A DNA stretch of 64,000 nt. It comes from Streptomyces sp. BA2 (GTDB lineage Bacteria; Actinomycetota; Actinomycetes; Streptomycetales; Streptomycetaceae). This document shows, in pieces, positions 17,180 through 25,524 of this stretch. The stretch is from positions 3,732,001-3,796,000 of the forward strand of contig NZ_WSRO01000002.1 in NCBI RefSeq assembly GCF_009769735.1, in the 5' to 3' direction. Both the position numbers and the translations under genes were made by a program. Under the pieces are notes generated by a model. That model saw only the letters and a program-made list of their open reading frames with translations, ran no database searches and was not told where the DNA came from. Every line of letters starts with the position of its first letter. The first letter of the stretch is position 1.

Positions 17180-17993
17180 CCTGGACCACCACCCGTCGCG
17201 TGGCGACCGCCTGAAGCAGCCGCCCGGCCGTGAGGAGCGCCGCCGCCCAGCCGATCTGGAAGGCGTACGTCTGGAGCAGGCCGACGCCGGTGTGCTTGCC
17301 GAGGAACACGTCGACGGGCACCTGGAGCAGCGCGGACCACGGCAGCGCGCGGGCGAACTCGCCGAGCGCGCCGGGGAAGACGTTCAGCGGGAGCAGCATC
17401 CCCGAGAAGAAGACGCCCGCGAGCATCGCGATCTGGGTCACGCCCGCGCCGTCCATCAGCCAGAACGCGCAGAGCGCCACCAGGAAGCGGATCGCGAAGC
17501 TCACCACCACGCCGAGGAACACGGCCAGCAGGAAGGCGAGCCAGCGCAGCGGCTCGGTGGGCAGCGCCAGGTCGAAGACGAGGGAGCCGACCGCCATCGG
17601 CGCCACACCGCGCCCGAGCAGCTGGAACAGGGACCGGCCCACGTCGGTCGCCAGCCACCAGGCCTGAAGGTCGGCGGGCCGGTACAGGTCGATCGCGATG
17701 TCCCCGGTGCGAATCCGCTCGATCAGCTCGCCCTCGAAACCGCCGCCCATCAACGACATCACCGTGAGCAGCCCCTGCCCCAGCCATACGAACGTCAGGG
17801 CCTGCGACTGGTCATAGCCGCCGAGCCCCGGCTTCTCGTCCCAGAGCGCGATGTACGTGTACGCCAGGATCAGCCCGAAGACGGTGTTGGTGAACACGCC
17901 CGCCAGGGTGGCGATCCGATACGTGGCGTAACGCCGGAAGCCCGCTCGGGCGACGGCCGCGTACAAGCGGAACCGTCCTGTACGCACACGCAT
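17172..17993 (-). CDS. ABC-2 family permease 2
   Basis: 273 aa, the first gene of the three-gene exporter operon, with six hydrophobic segments. Segments such as FVWLGQGLLTVM, ELIERIRTGDIAIDLYRP and AMLAGVFFSGMLLPLNVFP mark it as a paralogue of the neighbouring permease. It starts 196 bp from the divergent penicillin-binding protein gene; both may be envelope-related, but no shared control site was recognised. Confidence 0.87.
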   Translation of the reverse strand: MRVRTGRFRLYAAVARAGFRRYATYRIATLAGVFTNTVFGLILAYTYIALWDEKPGLGGYDQSQALTFVWLGQGLLTVMSLMGGGFEGELIERIRTGDIAIDLYRPADLQAWWLATDVGRSLFQLLGRGVAPMAVGSLVFDLALPTEPLRWLAFLLAVFLGVVVSFAIRFLVALCAFWLMDGAGVTQIAMLAGVFFSGMLLPLNVFPGALGEFARALPWSALLQVPVDVFLGKHTGVGLLQTYAFQIGWAAALLTAGRLLQAVATRRVVVQGG

Positions 17994-18189
17994 CCCCTTT
18001 AAGAGAGTCTTGACGACGACCTTGCCCGGTCCGGGCCAAAGGGACGGAGCTTAGTGCGGTCGTCATCGCTCGTGCCAGGCATTTTCGGCGCACGGCGCGT
18101 GCCTGGCAGGGAACGCATGAAGCGACAGTGTGCAATGGGTCGTACGAGGCGTACGTGACGTACGACGCGAACCGGGAGTTCCACGAGAC

Positions 18190-20685
18190 ATGAGCAGCGA
18201 CGAGCCGCAGCAGCAGGGCGCAAAAGGACCCGAGGGATGGGCGCCCCGCGAACCCGTGGACGACCCGGAGGCCCCCGATGAGACCCCTGACGGGACGGCG
18301 GCAGCTGCCGCCGAAGGCGAGAAGGGCAAGAAGAAACGCCCCAAGCGCAAGGGCTGGCGGCGCATCTTCCCCACCTGGCGCATGGTGCTCGGCGGTTTCA
18401 TCCTGCTGATCCTGCTCTGCGTCGGCGGCTTCGCCGCGGGCTACATGATCGTCGACATCCCCCCGGCCAACGCGTCCGCCACCGCGCAGAGCAACGTCTA
18501 CCTCTACGCCGACGGCAGCCAACTGGCCCGCGACGGCGAGGTCAACCGCGAGAACGTCCCGCTGAGCCAGATCCCCAAGGAAGTCCAGCACGCCGCGCTC
18601 GCCGCCGAGGACCGGGACTTCTACAGCGAGTCCGCGGTCGACCCCAAGGCGATGATCCGCGCCGCCTACAACACCGTCACCGGCAAGGGCAAGCAGTCCG
18701 GTTCGACGATCACCCAGCAGTTCGTGAAGAACTACTACCTGGGCCAGGAACAGACGATCACCCGCAAGGCCAAGGAGTTCTTCATCTCCATCAAGCTGGA
18801 CCGCGAGGTGAGCAAGGACGACATCCTCGCCGGGTATCTGAACACCAGCTACTTCGGGCGCAACGCGTACGGCGTGCAGGCCGCGTCCCAGGCGTACTTC
18901 GGCAAGGACGTCAAGGACCTGAACACCGCCCAGGGCGCCTATCTGGCGACGCTCCTCAACTCCCCCAACGCGTACGACGTGGCGACGCACCCGGAGAACA
19001 AGCAGCGCGCCGTGGGCCGCTGGAACTACGTCCTCGACGGCATGGTCAAGGAGGGCTGGCTCAGCGCCGCCGACCGCGCGAAGACCAAGTTCCCCGCGCC
19101 GAAGGAGGCCAAGGGCGCCTCCGGCCTCTCCGGCCAGCGCGGCTACCTCGTGCAGGCCGTCGAGGACTATCTGACGTCCAACGACATCGTCGAGGAGGAC
19201 ACCCTGGCCAAGGGCGGTTACCGCATCACCACCACCCTCCAGAAGGGCCGCCAGGACGCCTTCAAGAAGGCCGTCGACGACCAGGTGATGTCCAAGGTCG
19301 ACAAGGGCGCCCGCAAGGTCGACCGCAACGTCCGCGCGGGCGGCGCCTCGATCGACCCGAAGACCGGCAAGGTCGTCGCGATGTACGGCGGCATCGACTA
19401 CACGAAGCAGTACGTCAACAACGCCACACGCCGCGACTACCAAGTGGGCTCCACCTTCAAGCCGTTCGTCTTCACCTCGGCGGTGGAGAACGGCTCGGTC
19501 ACCCAGGACGGCCGCCCGATCACCCCGAACACCATCTACGACGGCACCAACAAGCGCCCGGTGCAGGGCTGGGACGGCGGGACGTACGCCCCCGAGAACG
19601 AGGACGACGTCGACTACGGCAACATCACCGTCCGCACCGCCACCGACAAGTCCGTCAACTCGGTCTACGCGCAGATGGCCGTCGACGTCGGCTCGGACAA
19701 GGTCAAGGACACGGCGGTCGCCCTCGGCGTCCCGGAGTCCACCCCCGACCTGACCGCGTCCCCCTCCATCGCGCTCGGCCCGTCCACGGCCTCCGTCCTG
19801 GACATGACGGAGGCGTACGCGACGCTCGCCAACCACGGCAAGCACCCCACGTACACGATGGTCGAGCGGGTCACCAAGGACGGCCAGGAGGTCGAACTGC
19901 CGGAGCAGACGACCGCGCAGGCCGTCAGCCGCGAGGCCGCCGACACCACCACGTCCATCCTGCAGAGCGTCGTCGACGGCGGCACCGGCACGGCGGCCCA
20001 GGCCGCCGGCCGCCCCGCGGCGGGCAAGACAGGCACCGCCGAGGAGGACAAGGCTGCCTGGTTCGCGGGCTACACCCCCGAACTCGCCACCGTGGTCTCC
20101 GTGATGGGCCAGAACCCGGACACCGGCGCGCACACCCCGCTGTACGGGGCGCTCGGCCAGCCCCGCATCAACGGCGGCGCCTACCCGGCACAGATCTGGG
20201 CGCAGTTCACCAGGGAGGCCCTGGAGGGCGAGCCCGTCCAGGACTTCGACCTGCAAGTGGAGGAGGGCGCCGACGTACCGGTGGTCCCGGACCCCTCGGA
20301 CGTCGAGGAGGACCCGGCCACCGGCGGCGCGGCCACGGGCGGCGACGACGACACGCAGGGCCAGGACGAGGGCCAGACCCAAGGGCAGGACCAAGGCCAG
20401 ACCCAGGGCCAGGACCAGGGCCAGACGCAAGGCCAGGACCAGGGCCAGACCGAGGGGCAGGACCAAGGGCAGACGCAGGGCCAGACGGACGGCGGTGCCA
20501 CCGTCGACGGCGGAGCGACCGACGGAGGCATTCCCACCGACCCGGGCACCGCCCAGGGCGGCCAGACCGACGGCTCCACCGCGGACGGCGGAACGGGCGA
20601 CGACGCGGGGGCCATGGGCGGCCTGACGGAAGGCGCGGCTGCCCGCCGGAAGGGGGAGACCGCCGGGTGGCCGGGGGCGTACTAG
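18190..20685 (+). CDS. bifunctional class A penicillin-binding protein
   Basis: 831 aa from the ATG at 18190 (GGGAG upstream); 20 further codons upstream are open but lack a ribosome site. A charged cytoplasmic N-terminus (Lys/Arg-rich at 46-58) precedes one transmembrane helix (about 65-88). Then comes a GT51 glycosyltransferase domain with Glu140 in LAAEDRDFYS, GSTITQQFVKN and the NTSYFGRNAYGV stretch. The transpeptidase domain has Ser421/Lys424 (GSTFKPF), SVN at 488-490 and KTG at 613-615. It polymerises and cross-links peptidoglycan outside the membrane. The C-terminus is a long low-complexity extracellular tail with Gln-Gly-Asp repeats, probably for wall interaction. Confidence 0.95.
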   Translation: MSSDEPQQQGAKGPEGWAPREPVDDPEAPDETPDGTAAAAAEGEKGKKKRPKRKGWRRIFPTWRMVLGGFILLILLCVGGFAAGYMIVDIPPANASATAQSNVYLYADGSQLARDGEVNRENVPLSQIPKEVQHAALAAEDRDFYSESAVDPKAMIRAAYNTVTGKGKQSGSTITQQFVKNYYLGQEQTITRKAKEFFISIKLDREVSKDDILAGYLNTSYFGRNAYGVQAASQAYFGKDVKDLNTAQGAYLATLLNSPNAYDVATHPENKQRAVGRWNYVLDGMVKEGWLSAADRAKTKFPAPKEAKGASGLSGQRGYLVQAVEDYLTSNDIVEEDTLAKGGYRITTTLQKGRQDAFKKAVDDQVMSKVDKGARKVDRNVRAGGASIDPKTGKVVAMYGGIDYTKQYVNNATRRDYQVGSTFKPFVFTSAVENGSVTQDGRPITPNTIYDGTNKRPVQGWDGGTYAPENEDDVDYGNITVRTATDKSVNSVYAQMAVDVGSDKVKDTAVALGVPESTPDLTASPSIALGPSTASVLDMTEAYATLANHGKHPTYTMVERVTKDGQEVELPEQTTAQAVSREAADTTTSILQSVVDGGTGTAAQAAGRPAAGKTGTAEEDKAAWFAGYTPELATVVSVMGQNPDTGAHTPLYGALGQPRINGGAYPAQIWAQFTREALEGEPVQDFDLQVEEGADVPVVPDPSDVEEDPATGGAATGGDDDTQGQDEGQTQGQDQGQTQGQDQGQTQGQDQGQTEGQDQGQTQGQTDGGATVDGGATDGGIPTDPGTAQGGQTDGSTADGGTGDDAGAMGGLTEGAAARRKGETAGWPGAY
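20360..20490 (+). repeat. Gln/Gly/Asp-coding repeat in the PBP tail
   Basis: Degenerate 18-bp units encode GQDQGQTQ-type hexapeptide repeats, about seven copies. The antisense reading gives a long Leu/Val-rich ORF that is an artefact of this repeat. Confidence 0.9.
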
Positions 20686-20747
20686 TGCCGACCTACTAGC
20701 GTCGGCCTACTGGCGTCGACCTACTAGCTGCGTCCTACTAGTGCCCC
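20680..20747. repeat. 14-bp CTAG-containing tandem repeat joining two stop codons
   Basis: Units TACTAGTGCCGACC, TACTAGCGTCGGCC, TACTGGCGTCGACC and TACTAGCTGCGTCC, then a partial TACTAGTGCCCC. The first unit contains the TAG of the penicillin-binding protein (20683-20685). The last contains the stop of the convergent SMR gene (20738-20740). Confidence 0.95.
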
Positions 20748-21058
20748 GAAGTCGCCTTCAGACCCACGACGGCTACCAGCAGCAGCACGACGAAGAAGAT
20801 CCGGGCGGCGGTGGCGGGCTCACCGAGCACCATCATCCCGACCACCGCCGCCCCGGCCGCACCGATACCGACCCACACGCCGTACGCCGTACCGATGGGC
20901 AGCGTCTTGGCGGCGTGCGAGAGCAGCATCATGCTGGCGACGATCCCGAGGCCGGTGAACACGCTCGGCCACAGCCGCGTGAACCCCTCGGTGAACTTCA
21001 TCCCGATCGACCAGCCCACTTCGAGCAGACCGGCGACGATCAACAGAACCCAGGCCAC
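20738..21058 (-). CDS. gdx: SMR guanidinium exporter (SugE/Gdx)
   Basis: 106 aa from a GTG at 21058 with GGAGG seven nt upstream. It has four transmembrane helices, the SMR membrane Glu13 (AGLLEVGW) and the Gdx-subtype sequence LPIGTAYGVWVGIGAAGAAVVG in helix 3. It closely resembles E. coli SugE/Gdx, a dimeric proton antiporter that removes guanidinium. A guanidine-III riboswitch directly upstream independently supports the substrate. It is monocistronic and convergent with the penicillin-binding protein gene. Confidence 0.93.
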   Translation of the reverse strand: MAWVLLIVAGLLEVGWSIGMKFTEGFTRLWPSVFTGLGIVASMMLLSHAAKTLPIGTAYGVWVGIGAAGAAVVGMMVLGEPATAARIFFVVLLLVAVVGLKATSGH

Positions 21059-21110
21059 GACGGCACCTCCGACACGTAGAGACGCGAGAACGCGTCACTT
21101 CAATGGGGGT

Positions 21111-21156
21111 GCGTCGTCTTTGCGGAAACCCGGTACGGCGCGTCTCGTCGGGGTCC
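21111..21156 (-). promoter_or_regulatory. guanidine-III (ykkC-III) riboswitch
   Basis: Read on the minus strand, the region contains CCCCGACGAGACGCGCCGTA, then CCGGG and AAGACGACGC. This follows the order and key bases of the guanidine-III aptamer: a CGACGAG core, GCGCCGUACC, and a 3' ACGGCGC-like pseudoknot strand after CAA(A). ACCC (21154-21151) can pair with GGGU. The pseudoknot GCGCCGU with ACGACGC has one C-A mismatch. It is 52 nt before the GTG of gdx. A GACGCG-TTCT-CGCGTC hairpin between aptamer and ribosome site may act in the expression platform. Confidence 0.82.
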
Positions 21157-21179
21157 TTAAAAGGTAGCAAACGACACGA

Positions 21180-21215
21180 GTAAGGGGCTGGTGACGATGG
21201 TCACCAGCCCCTTAC
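21180..21215 (-). terminator. perfect 16-bp hairpin
   Basis: GTAAGGGGCTGGTGAC (21180-21195), loop GATG, then the exact complement to 21215. It is 14 bp beyond the stop of the GroES-like gene. Confidence 0.85.
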
Positions 21216-21229
21216 CGACACTCATGCGC

Positions 21230-21586
21230 CTACAGGTAGAGCCCCGTCGAATCCTCAGACCCCTCGAACCGGTCGGCGGCCACGGCATGCAGATCGCGCT
21301 CGCGCATCAGCACGTACGCCACACCCCGCACCTCCACCTCGGCCCGGTCCTCCGGGTCGTAAAGGACCCGGTCGCCCGGCTCCACCGCGCGCACGTTCTG
21401 CCCGACGGCGACCACCTCCGCCCAGGCCAGACGCCTGCCGACGGCGGCGGTCGCGGGGATCAGGATGCCGCCGCCCGACTTGCGCTCGCCCTCGGCGGTG
21501 TCCTGCCGCACGAGCACGCGGTCGTGCAGCATCCGGATGGGCAGCTTGTCGTCGTGGGGGCTGTGTCCCTGGCTTTTGGCGCTCAC
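21230..21586 (-). CDS. GroES-like (Cpn10 family) protein
   Basis: 118 aa. After a ~14-residue polar leader, the GroES fold is evident: LPIRMLHDRVLVRQDTAEGE, a mobile-loop region RKSGGGILIPATA, then AEVVAVGQNVRAVEPGDRVLYDPED and a C-terminal strand. It differs from the canonical groES in its extension and in standing alone, without groEL. It may be an accessory co-chaperonin. It is followed by a strong terminator. Confidence 0.8.
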   Translation of the reverse strand: MSAKSQGHSPHDDKLPIRMLHDRVLVRQDTAEGERKSGGGILIPATAAVGRRLAWAEVVAVGQNVRAVEPGDRVLYDPEDRAEVEVRGVAYVLMRERDLHAVAADRFEGSEDSTGLYL

Positions 21587-21629
21587 GCCCCGAACCTACC
21601 TGCCGGAGGACCGTCCGGACGATGCCGGG

Positions 21630-21959
21630 TCAGTCCTTGCGGCGCCGCGAGCTCACCGCGAGCATCCCCACCAGACCCACGACCACCAGCGCGACCGGCA
21701 CGATGCGCTCCAGACGCGGCGCACCGTCCTCGGTCACCAGCTGGCCCCGCACATCGGAGACCACGCGGTTCGCACCGACGTACGCCCGCCCGAGGGAGTT
21801 GTCCACCCTGGCGACGACCTTGGCCTTCGCGTCACCCACGATCGTCTTCGGGTGGACCCGCACCCCGATCTCGTCGAGCGTCTCGGCGAGCGTCACGCGG
21901 CGGCGCTTGATGTCCGCCTCGATCTGCGCCGGGGTCCTGCTGTCCGACGTGTCCGACAC
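21630..21959 (-). CDS. DUF3618 membrane protein
   Basis: 109 aa from the GTG at 21959, chosen because GGAGG lies about 8 nt upstream. It has the DUF3618 sequence RTPAQIEADIKRRRVTLAETLDEIGVRVHPKTIVGDAK, a helical middle and one C-terminal transmembrane helix (IVPVALVVVGLVGMLAV) followed by RRRKD. Proteins of this type are membrane-tethered and often lie near envelope or stress genes. No function is known. It is divergent from bcp. Confidence 0.85.
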   Translation of the reverse strand: MSDTSDSRTPAQIEADIKRRRVTLAETLDEIGVRVHPKTIVGDAKAKVVARVDNSLGRAYVGANRVVSDVRGQLVTEDGAPRLERIVPVALVVVGLVGMLAVSSRRRKD

Positions 21960-22114
21960 CGCGCTGCCTCCGTGGTCGTATCCGGCTGTCTGTTCCTTCT
22001 GTACGTGTCGCCGACAGTCTGTCAGCTCCACGCGCACCGCACCCCACGGCACCCCTATTACGCTCGACTCCGTCACCACACGTTTTACGAGCATCCTGTG
22101 CGAGGAGACCGAGA

Positions 22115-22582
22115 ATGAGCGAGCGACTCACCCCCGGCGACACGGCCCCGGCCTTCACCCTGCCGGACGCGGACGGCAACGAGGTCTCCCTGGCCGCCCA
22201 CAAGGGCCGCAAGGTCATCGTCTACTTCTACCCGGCCGCCCTCACCCCCGGCTGCACCAAGCAGGCCTGCGACTTCACGGACAACCTCGACGTGCTCGCG
22301 ACCGCGGGCTACGACGTCATCGGCGTGTCCCCCGACAAGCCGGAGAAGCTCGCGAAGTTCCGCGAGCAGGAGAACCTCAAGGTCACCCTGGTCGGCGACC
22401 CGTCCAAGGAGACCCTGGAGGCGTACGGCGCCTTCGGCGAGAAGAAGCTGTACGGCAAGACCGTGACCGGTGTCATCCGCTCCACGATCGTGGTCGACGA
22501 GGCGGGCAAGGTCGAGCACGCGTTCTACAACGTGAAGGCGACGGGCCACGTAGCGAAGATCATCAAGGACCTGGGCATCTGA
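22115..22582 (+). CDS. bcp: thioredoxin-dependent thiol peroxidase (Bcp/PrxQ)
   Basis: 155 aa. It reduces hydrogen peroxide and organic hydroperoxides in the cytoplasm. The peroxidatic Cys47 and resolving Cys52 are in TPGCTKQACDF, the spacing of atypical 2-Cys PrxQ enzymes recycled by thioredoxin. The start GERLTPGDTAPAFTLPD-like region and the VIRSTIVVDEAGKVEHAFYNVKATGH end are typical. It has its own terminator and is not in an operon. Confidence 0.95.
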   Translation: MSERLTPGDTAPAFTLPDADGNEVSLAAHKGRKVIVYFYPAALTPGCTKQACDFTDNLDVLATAGYDVIGVSPDKPEKLAKFREQENLKVTLVGDPSKETLEAYGAFGEKKLYGKTVTGVIRSTIVVDEAGKVEHAFYNVKATGHVAKIIKDLGI

Positions 22583-22604
22583 CTCCCGGCCACCACGACT
22601 GTGA

Positions 22605-22631
22605 CGAAAGCCCCCTTCAAGGGGGCTTTCG
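22605..22631 (+). terminator. terminator of bcp
   Basis: CGAAAGCCCCCT, 3-nt loop, AGGGGGCTTTCG: a 12-bp perfect stem, followed by T-rich sequence, 23 bp after the bcp stop. Confidence 0.9.
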
Positions 22632-22698
22632 TTTGCGTCGGCCATGTTCGAGCAAGTGATCCCTGGAGGACTGTTCGCAGAACGGAAGGATCTATTTC

Positions 22699-24195
22699 AT
22701 GGCGGCCCACGAAGAAGCCGAGGCCGACGCCGACGCGATCAAGCGACACCGCACGCTTTTCCGGGCCGTCAAACGGCGCAAGGATCCCCCGCTGCGCCGC
22801 ACGGACATCACGGTCACGGACGAGGCGGCGGTCAAGCGGGCGGTCAAGGCCGCCTCGCTCGGCAACGCCATGGAATGGTTCGACTTCGGCATCTACAGCT
22901 ACCTCGCCGTCACCATCGGCCACGTCTTCTTCCCTTCCGGGAACGACACGGTCCAGCTGATCTCCTCGTTCGCCACCTTCGCGGTGTCCTTCCTGGTGCG
23001 CCCCATCGGAGGCATGGTCTTCGGCCCCATGGGCGACAAGATCGGCCGCAAGAAGGTCCTCGCCCTGACCATGATCCTCATGGCCATCGGCACCCTCGCC
23101 ATCGGCCTGATCCCGTCCTACGCCAGCATCGGCTTCTGGGCGCCGGTCCTGCTGATCTTCTTCCGCCTGGTCCAGGGCTTCTCCACGGGCGGTGAGTACG
23201 GCGGCGCGTCGACCTTCATCGCCGAGTACGCCCCCGACAAGCGCCGCGGCTACTTCGGCAGCTTCCTCGAACTCGGCACCCTCGCCGGGTACACCGGCGC
23301 GGCGGGCCTGGTCCTCACCCTCAACACCGTGCTCGGCTCGGACGCCATGGAGTCGTGGGGATGGCGCATCCCCTTCCTCGTCGCGGGCCCGCTCGGCCTC
23401 GTCGGCCTCTACCTGCGGCTGAAGCTCGACGAGACGCCCGCGTTCCAGAAGATGGAGGACGCCACCTTCCACTCCGCGACGGAGGGCGCGTCCACCGTGG
23501 AGACGACGGCCAAGGGCGACCTGGCCAAGATCTTCCGCGAGCACTGGCCGATGCTGGTCCTGTGCATCGCCCTGGTGGGCGCGTACAACATCACCGACTA
23601 CATGCTCCTCTCGTACATGCCGACGTACCTCTCGGACGAGCTCGGCTACGACGACTCGCACGGCCTGCTGATCCTCATCGGCACGATGGTGATCCTGATG
23701 CTGATCATCAATCAGGTGGGGAAACTGTCCGACCACTTCGGCCGCAAGCCGCTCCTGATGACGGGCATGATCAGCTTCCTGGTCATCTCGATCCCGGCGT
23801 TCCTCCTGATCAAGCAGGGCAGCCTGATCGCGGTCTCCGCCGGCATGCTGCTCCTGGGCCTCTCCCTGGTCTGCCTCCTGGGCACGATGTCGGCAACGCT
23901 CCCGGCCCTGTTCCCCACGTCGGTCCGCTACGGCTCCCTGTCGGTCGGCTACAACCTCTCCGCGTCCCTCTTCGGCGGCACGGCTCCCCTGGTCATCACC
24001 TCCCTGATCAGCATCACGGGGACGGACATGATCCCGGCGTACTACTCGATGGCGGCGGCGCTGGTCGGCATCATCGCGGTGGCGTGCATGAAGGAAACGG
24101 CCCAGAAGCCTTTGTCAGGCTCCCCGCCGTCGGTGGAAACAAAGGAGGAGGCAGCGGAAATGGTGGAAGCAGCGGCTCCGACTCCGAGATTCTGA
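22699..24195 (+). CDS. MFS transporter, ProP/metabolite-proton symporter family
   Basis: 498 aa with 12 helices and a ~55-residue charged N-terminal tail. Family marks are NAMEWFDFGIYSYLAVTIGHVFFP in helix 1, GPMGDKIGRKK after helix 2, RLVQGFSTGGEYGGASTFIAEYAP and DETPAFQKMED in the central loop. These match the ProP-like osmoprotectant/proline and related dicarboxylate symporters. The start has GGAAGGAT 7-14 nt upstream. The substrate is unproven; an osmolyte is the usual guess. Confidence 0.87.
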   Translation: MAAHEEAEADADAIKRHRTLFRAVKRRKDPPLRRTDITVTDEAAVKRAVKAASLGNAMEWFDFGIYSYLAVTIGHVFFPSGNDTVQLISSFATFAVSFLVRPIGGMVFGPMGDKIGRKKVLALTMILMAIGTLAIGLIPSYASIGFWAPVLLIFFRLVQGFSTGGEYGGASTFIAEYAPDKRRGYFGSFLELGTLAGYTGAAGLVLTLNTVLGSDAMESWGWRIPFLVAGPLGLVGLYLRLKLDETPAFQKMEDATFHSATEGASTVETTAKGDLAKIFREHWPMLVLCIALVGAYNITDYMLLSYMPTYLSDELGYDDSHGLLILIGTMVILMLIINQVGKLSDHFGRKPLLMTGMISFLVISIPAFLLIKQGSLIAVSAGMLLLGLSLVCLLGTMSATLPALFPTSVRYGSLSVGYNLSASLFGGTAPLVITSLISITGTDMIPAYYSMAAALVGIIAVACMKETAQKPLSGSPPSVETKEEAAEMVEAAAPTPRF

Positions 24196-24330
24196 CCCTC
24201 CCCGCCCCTTTCACGGCTCGCCCCACACAAAGTGAGGCGGGCCGTTCCGCATTCCGGACGTGACGGTCCGATTGTCGGTTCGTTAGCCCGTACGAGGCTG
24301 CGAACGCGCGGCCGGATGCGGAGGGGAACG

Positions 24331-25329
24331 ATGCCGGACCCGTACAGCAGGGATCGGCTGACGTCGGTCGTCGCTGAGGCGCGCAACTGGACCGACCTGA
24401 TGCGGCGCCTCGGTCTCGGGACGAGCGGCGGGCAACGGCGTGTGCTGCAGGAGAAGGTGATCGGCCACGGACTCGACACGAGCCACTTCGCCAAACGCAG
24501 CCCATGGCGCAAGTACCCGGACGCCGCCATTGCCGAAGCTGCCGCCTCGTCGTCCTCGCTGCGCGAAGTAGCACTGAAGCTGGGCGCCACACCAGCCACC
24601 GGGACGCTCTCCCACATCCGTCGCCGCATCAGCGCCGCAGGCATCGACATCAGCCACTTCCCCGGCATCGATCGCCCTGAACTGGACCTCCCCTTCACCC
24701 CCGAGGAGCTCCGGACAGCGGCCGCGGCGGCTACCAGCATGCGCGGCGTGGCACGCGCACTGGGAGTGCCGGACGACAGCCGCTCCCGCGCGACGCTGAG
24801 CCGCATGCTGCGCGCTCAGCACATCGACACCGGGCACTTCTCCCACCAGCGCCTACCGATCCCCGAGGAAGTACTCCGCGACCTAGTACGGGGCTCCACA
24901 AGCTACGCCGATGTGATGCGGGGCCTCGGTATGGAGGTCAACGACACCAATCACCGCCGCATTCGGCGCGCGGCAGCCCGCCTCAGCCTCGATACCAGCC
25001 ACTTCAAGCGCCGGGCCTGGGGGCGACCGGAGCGCCCCACACCCCCACCCATCGCTCACCGCGTCCTGATCGTCCTGCCGGACCACGCCGGGCGGACCAA
25101 CAGAACCCAGCTCCACCGTGCCCTGACCGAGATCGGAATGCCGTACATGTGCGCGCGGTGTGGCAGCACCGGCGAATGGCTGGGACACCCGATCACCCTG
25201 CAGATCGACCACGTCAATGGGGACTGGCGCGACAACCGGCGGAAGAACCTGCGATACCTGTGCCCCAACTGCCATGCGCTGACGGAGACGTGGTGCCGCC
25301 AGAAGAACAAGACGCCTCTCGCGGGGTAG
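24331..25329 (+). CDS. HNH endonuclease-like protein with four HTH-type repeats
   Basis: 332 aa from the ATG at 24331 (GGAGGGG upstream). The N-terminal 225 residues are four degenerate ~55-residue helical repeats. Each resembles a helix-turn-helix and ends in [IL]D[TI][SG]HF (residues 48-53, 105-110, 165-170 and 220-225). A C-terminal zinc HNH domain has Cys274/Cys277, the IDHVNGD motif (Asp293/His294), DNRRKNLRYL and Cys311/Cys314/His315. It looks like a modular DNA-binding nuclease, perhaps a homing-like or defence enzyme. The gene ends 55 bp before tRNA-Leu, a common insertion neighbourhood. Confidence 0.75.
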   Translation: MPDPYSRDRLTSVVAEARNWTDLMRRLGLGTSGGQRRVLQEKVIGHGLDTSHFAKRSPWRKYPDAAIAEAAASSSSLREVALKLGATPATGTLSHIRRRISAAGIDISHFPGIDRPELDLPFTPEELRTAAAAATSMRGVARALGVPDDSRSRATLSRMLRAQHIDTGHFSHQRLPIPEEVLRDLVRGSTSYADVMRGLGMEVNDTNHRRIRRAAARLSLDTSHFKRRAWGRPERPTPPPIAHRVLIVLPDHAGRTNRTQLHRALTEIGMPYMCARCGSTGEWLGHPITLQIDHVNGDWRDNRRKNLRYLCPNCHALTETWCRQKNKTPLAG

Positions 25330-25383
25330 CCTGCCCTACCCGTACACTGAACGCCGCCGGTCAAACGCAATGACCATTTTTGA

Positions 25384-25468
25384 GCGGCCGTGATGGAATT
25401 AGGCAGTCATGCTGGGTTTAGGTCCCAGTGGGTTCACACCCGTGTGGGTTCGAATCCCACCGGCCGCA
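25384..25468 (+). tRNA. tRNA-Leu(UAG)
   Basis: 85 nt. The acceptor stem GCGGCCG pairs with CGGCCGC plus discriminator A. The anticodon loop TTTAGGT sits between CTGGG and CCCAG, giving anticodon TAG. It has a long variable arm, as in leucine tRNAs, and the T arm has GGTTCGAATCC. CCA is not encoded. It reads the rare CUA codon; it is not the TTA-reading bldA tRNA. Confidence 0.97.
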
Positions 25469-25473
25469 CTCTC

Positions 25474-25520
25474 AACGGGCCGTGGGGCCGGTCAACTGGA
25501 GACCGGCCCCACGGCCCGTT
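25474..25520. terminator. perfect 20-bp hairpin between tRNA-Leu and rdgB
   Basis: The arms 25474-25493 and 25501-25520 are exact complements (AACGGGCCGTGGGGCCGGTC) with a 7-nt loop. It can serve both the tRNA and the convergent rdgB gene. Confidence 0.9.
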
Positions 25521-25524
25521 TGCG

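Noticed and set aside
17812..20466. 884-aa minus-strand open frame
   Set aside because: It is antisense to the penicillin-binding protein. The Leu/Val-Ala-Leu repeats mirror the Gln/Gly-coding repeat, and no domain is seen.
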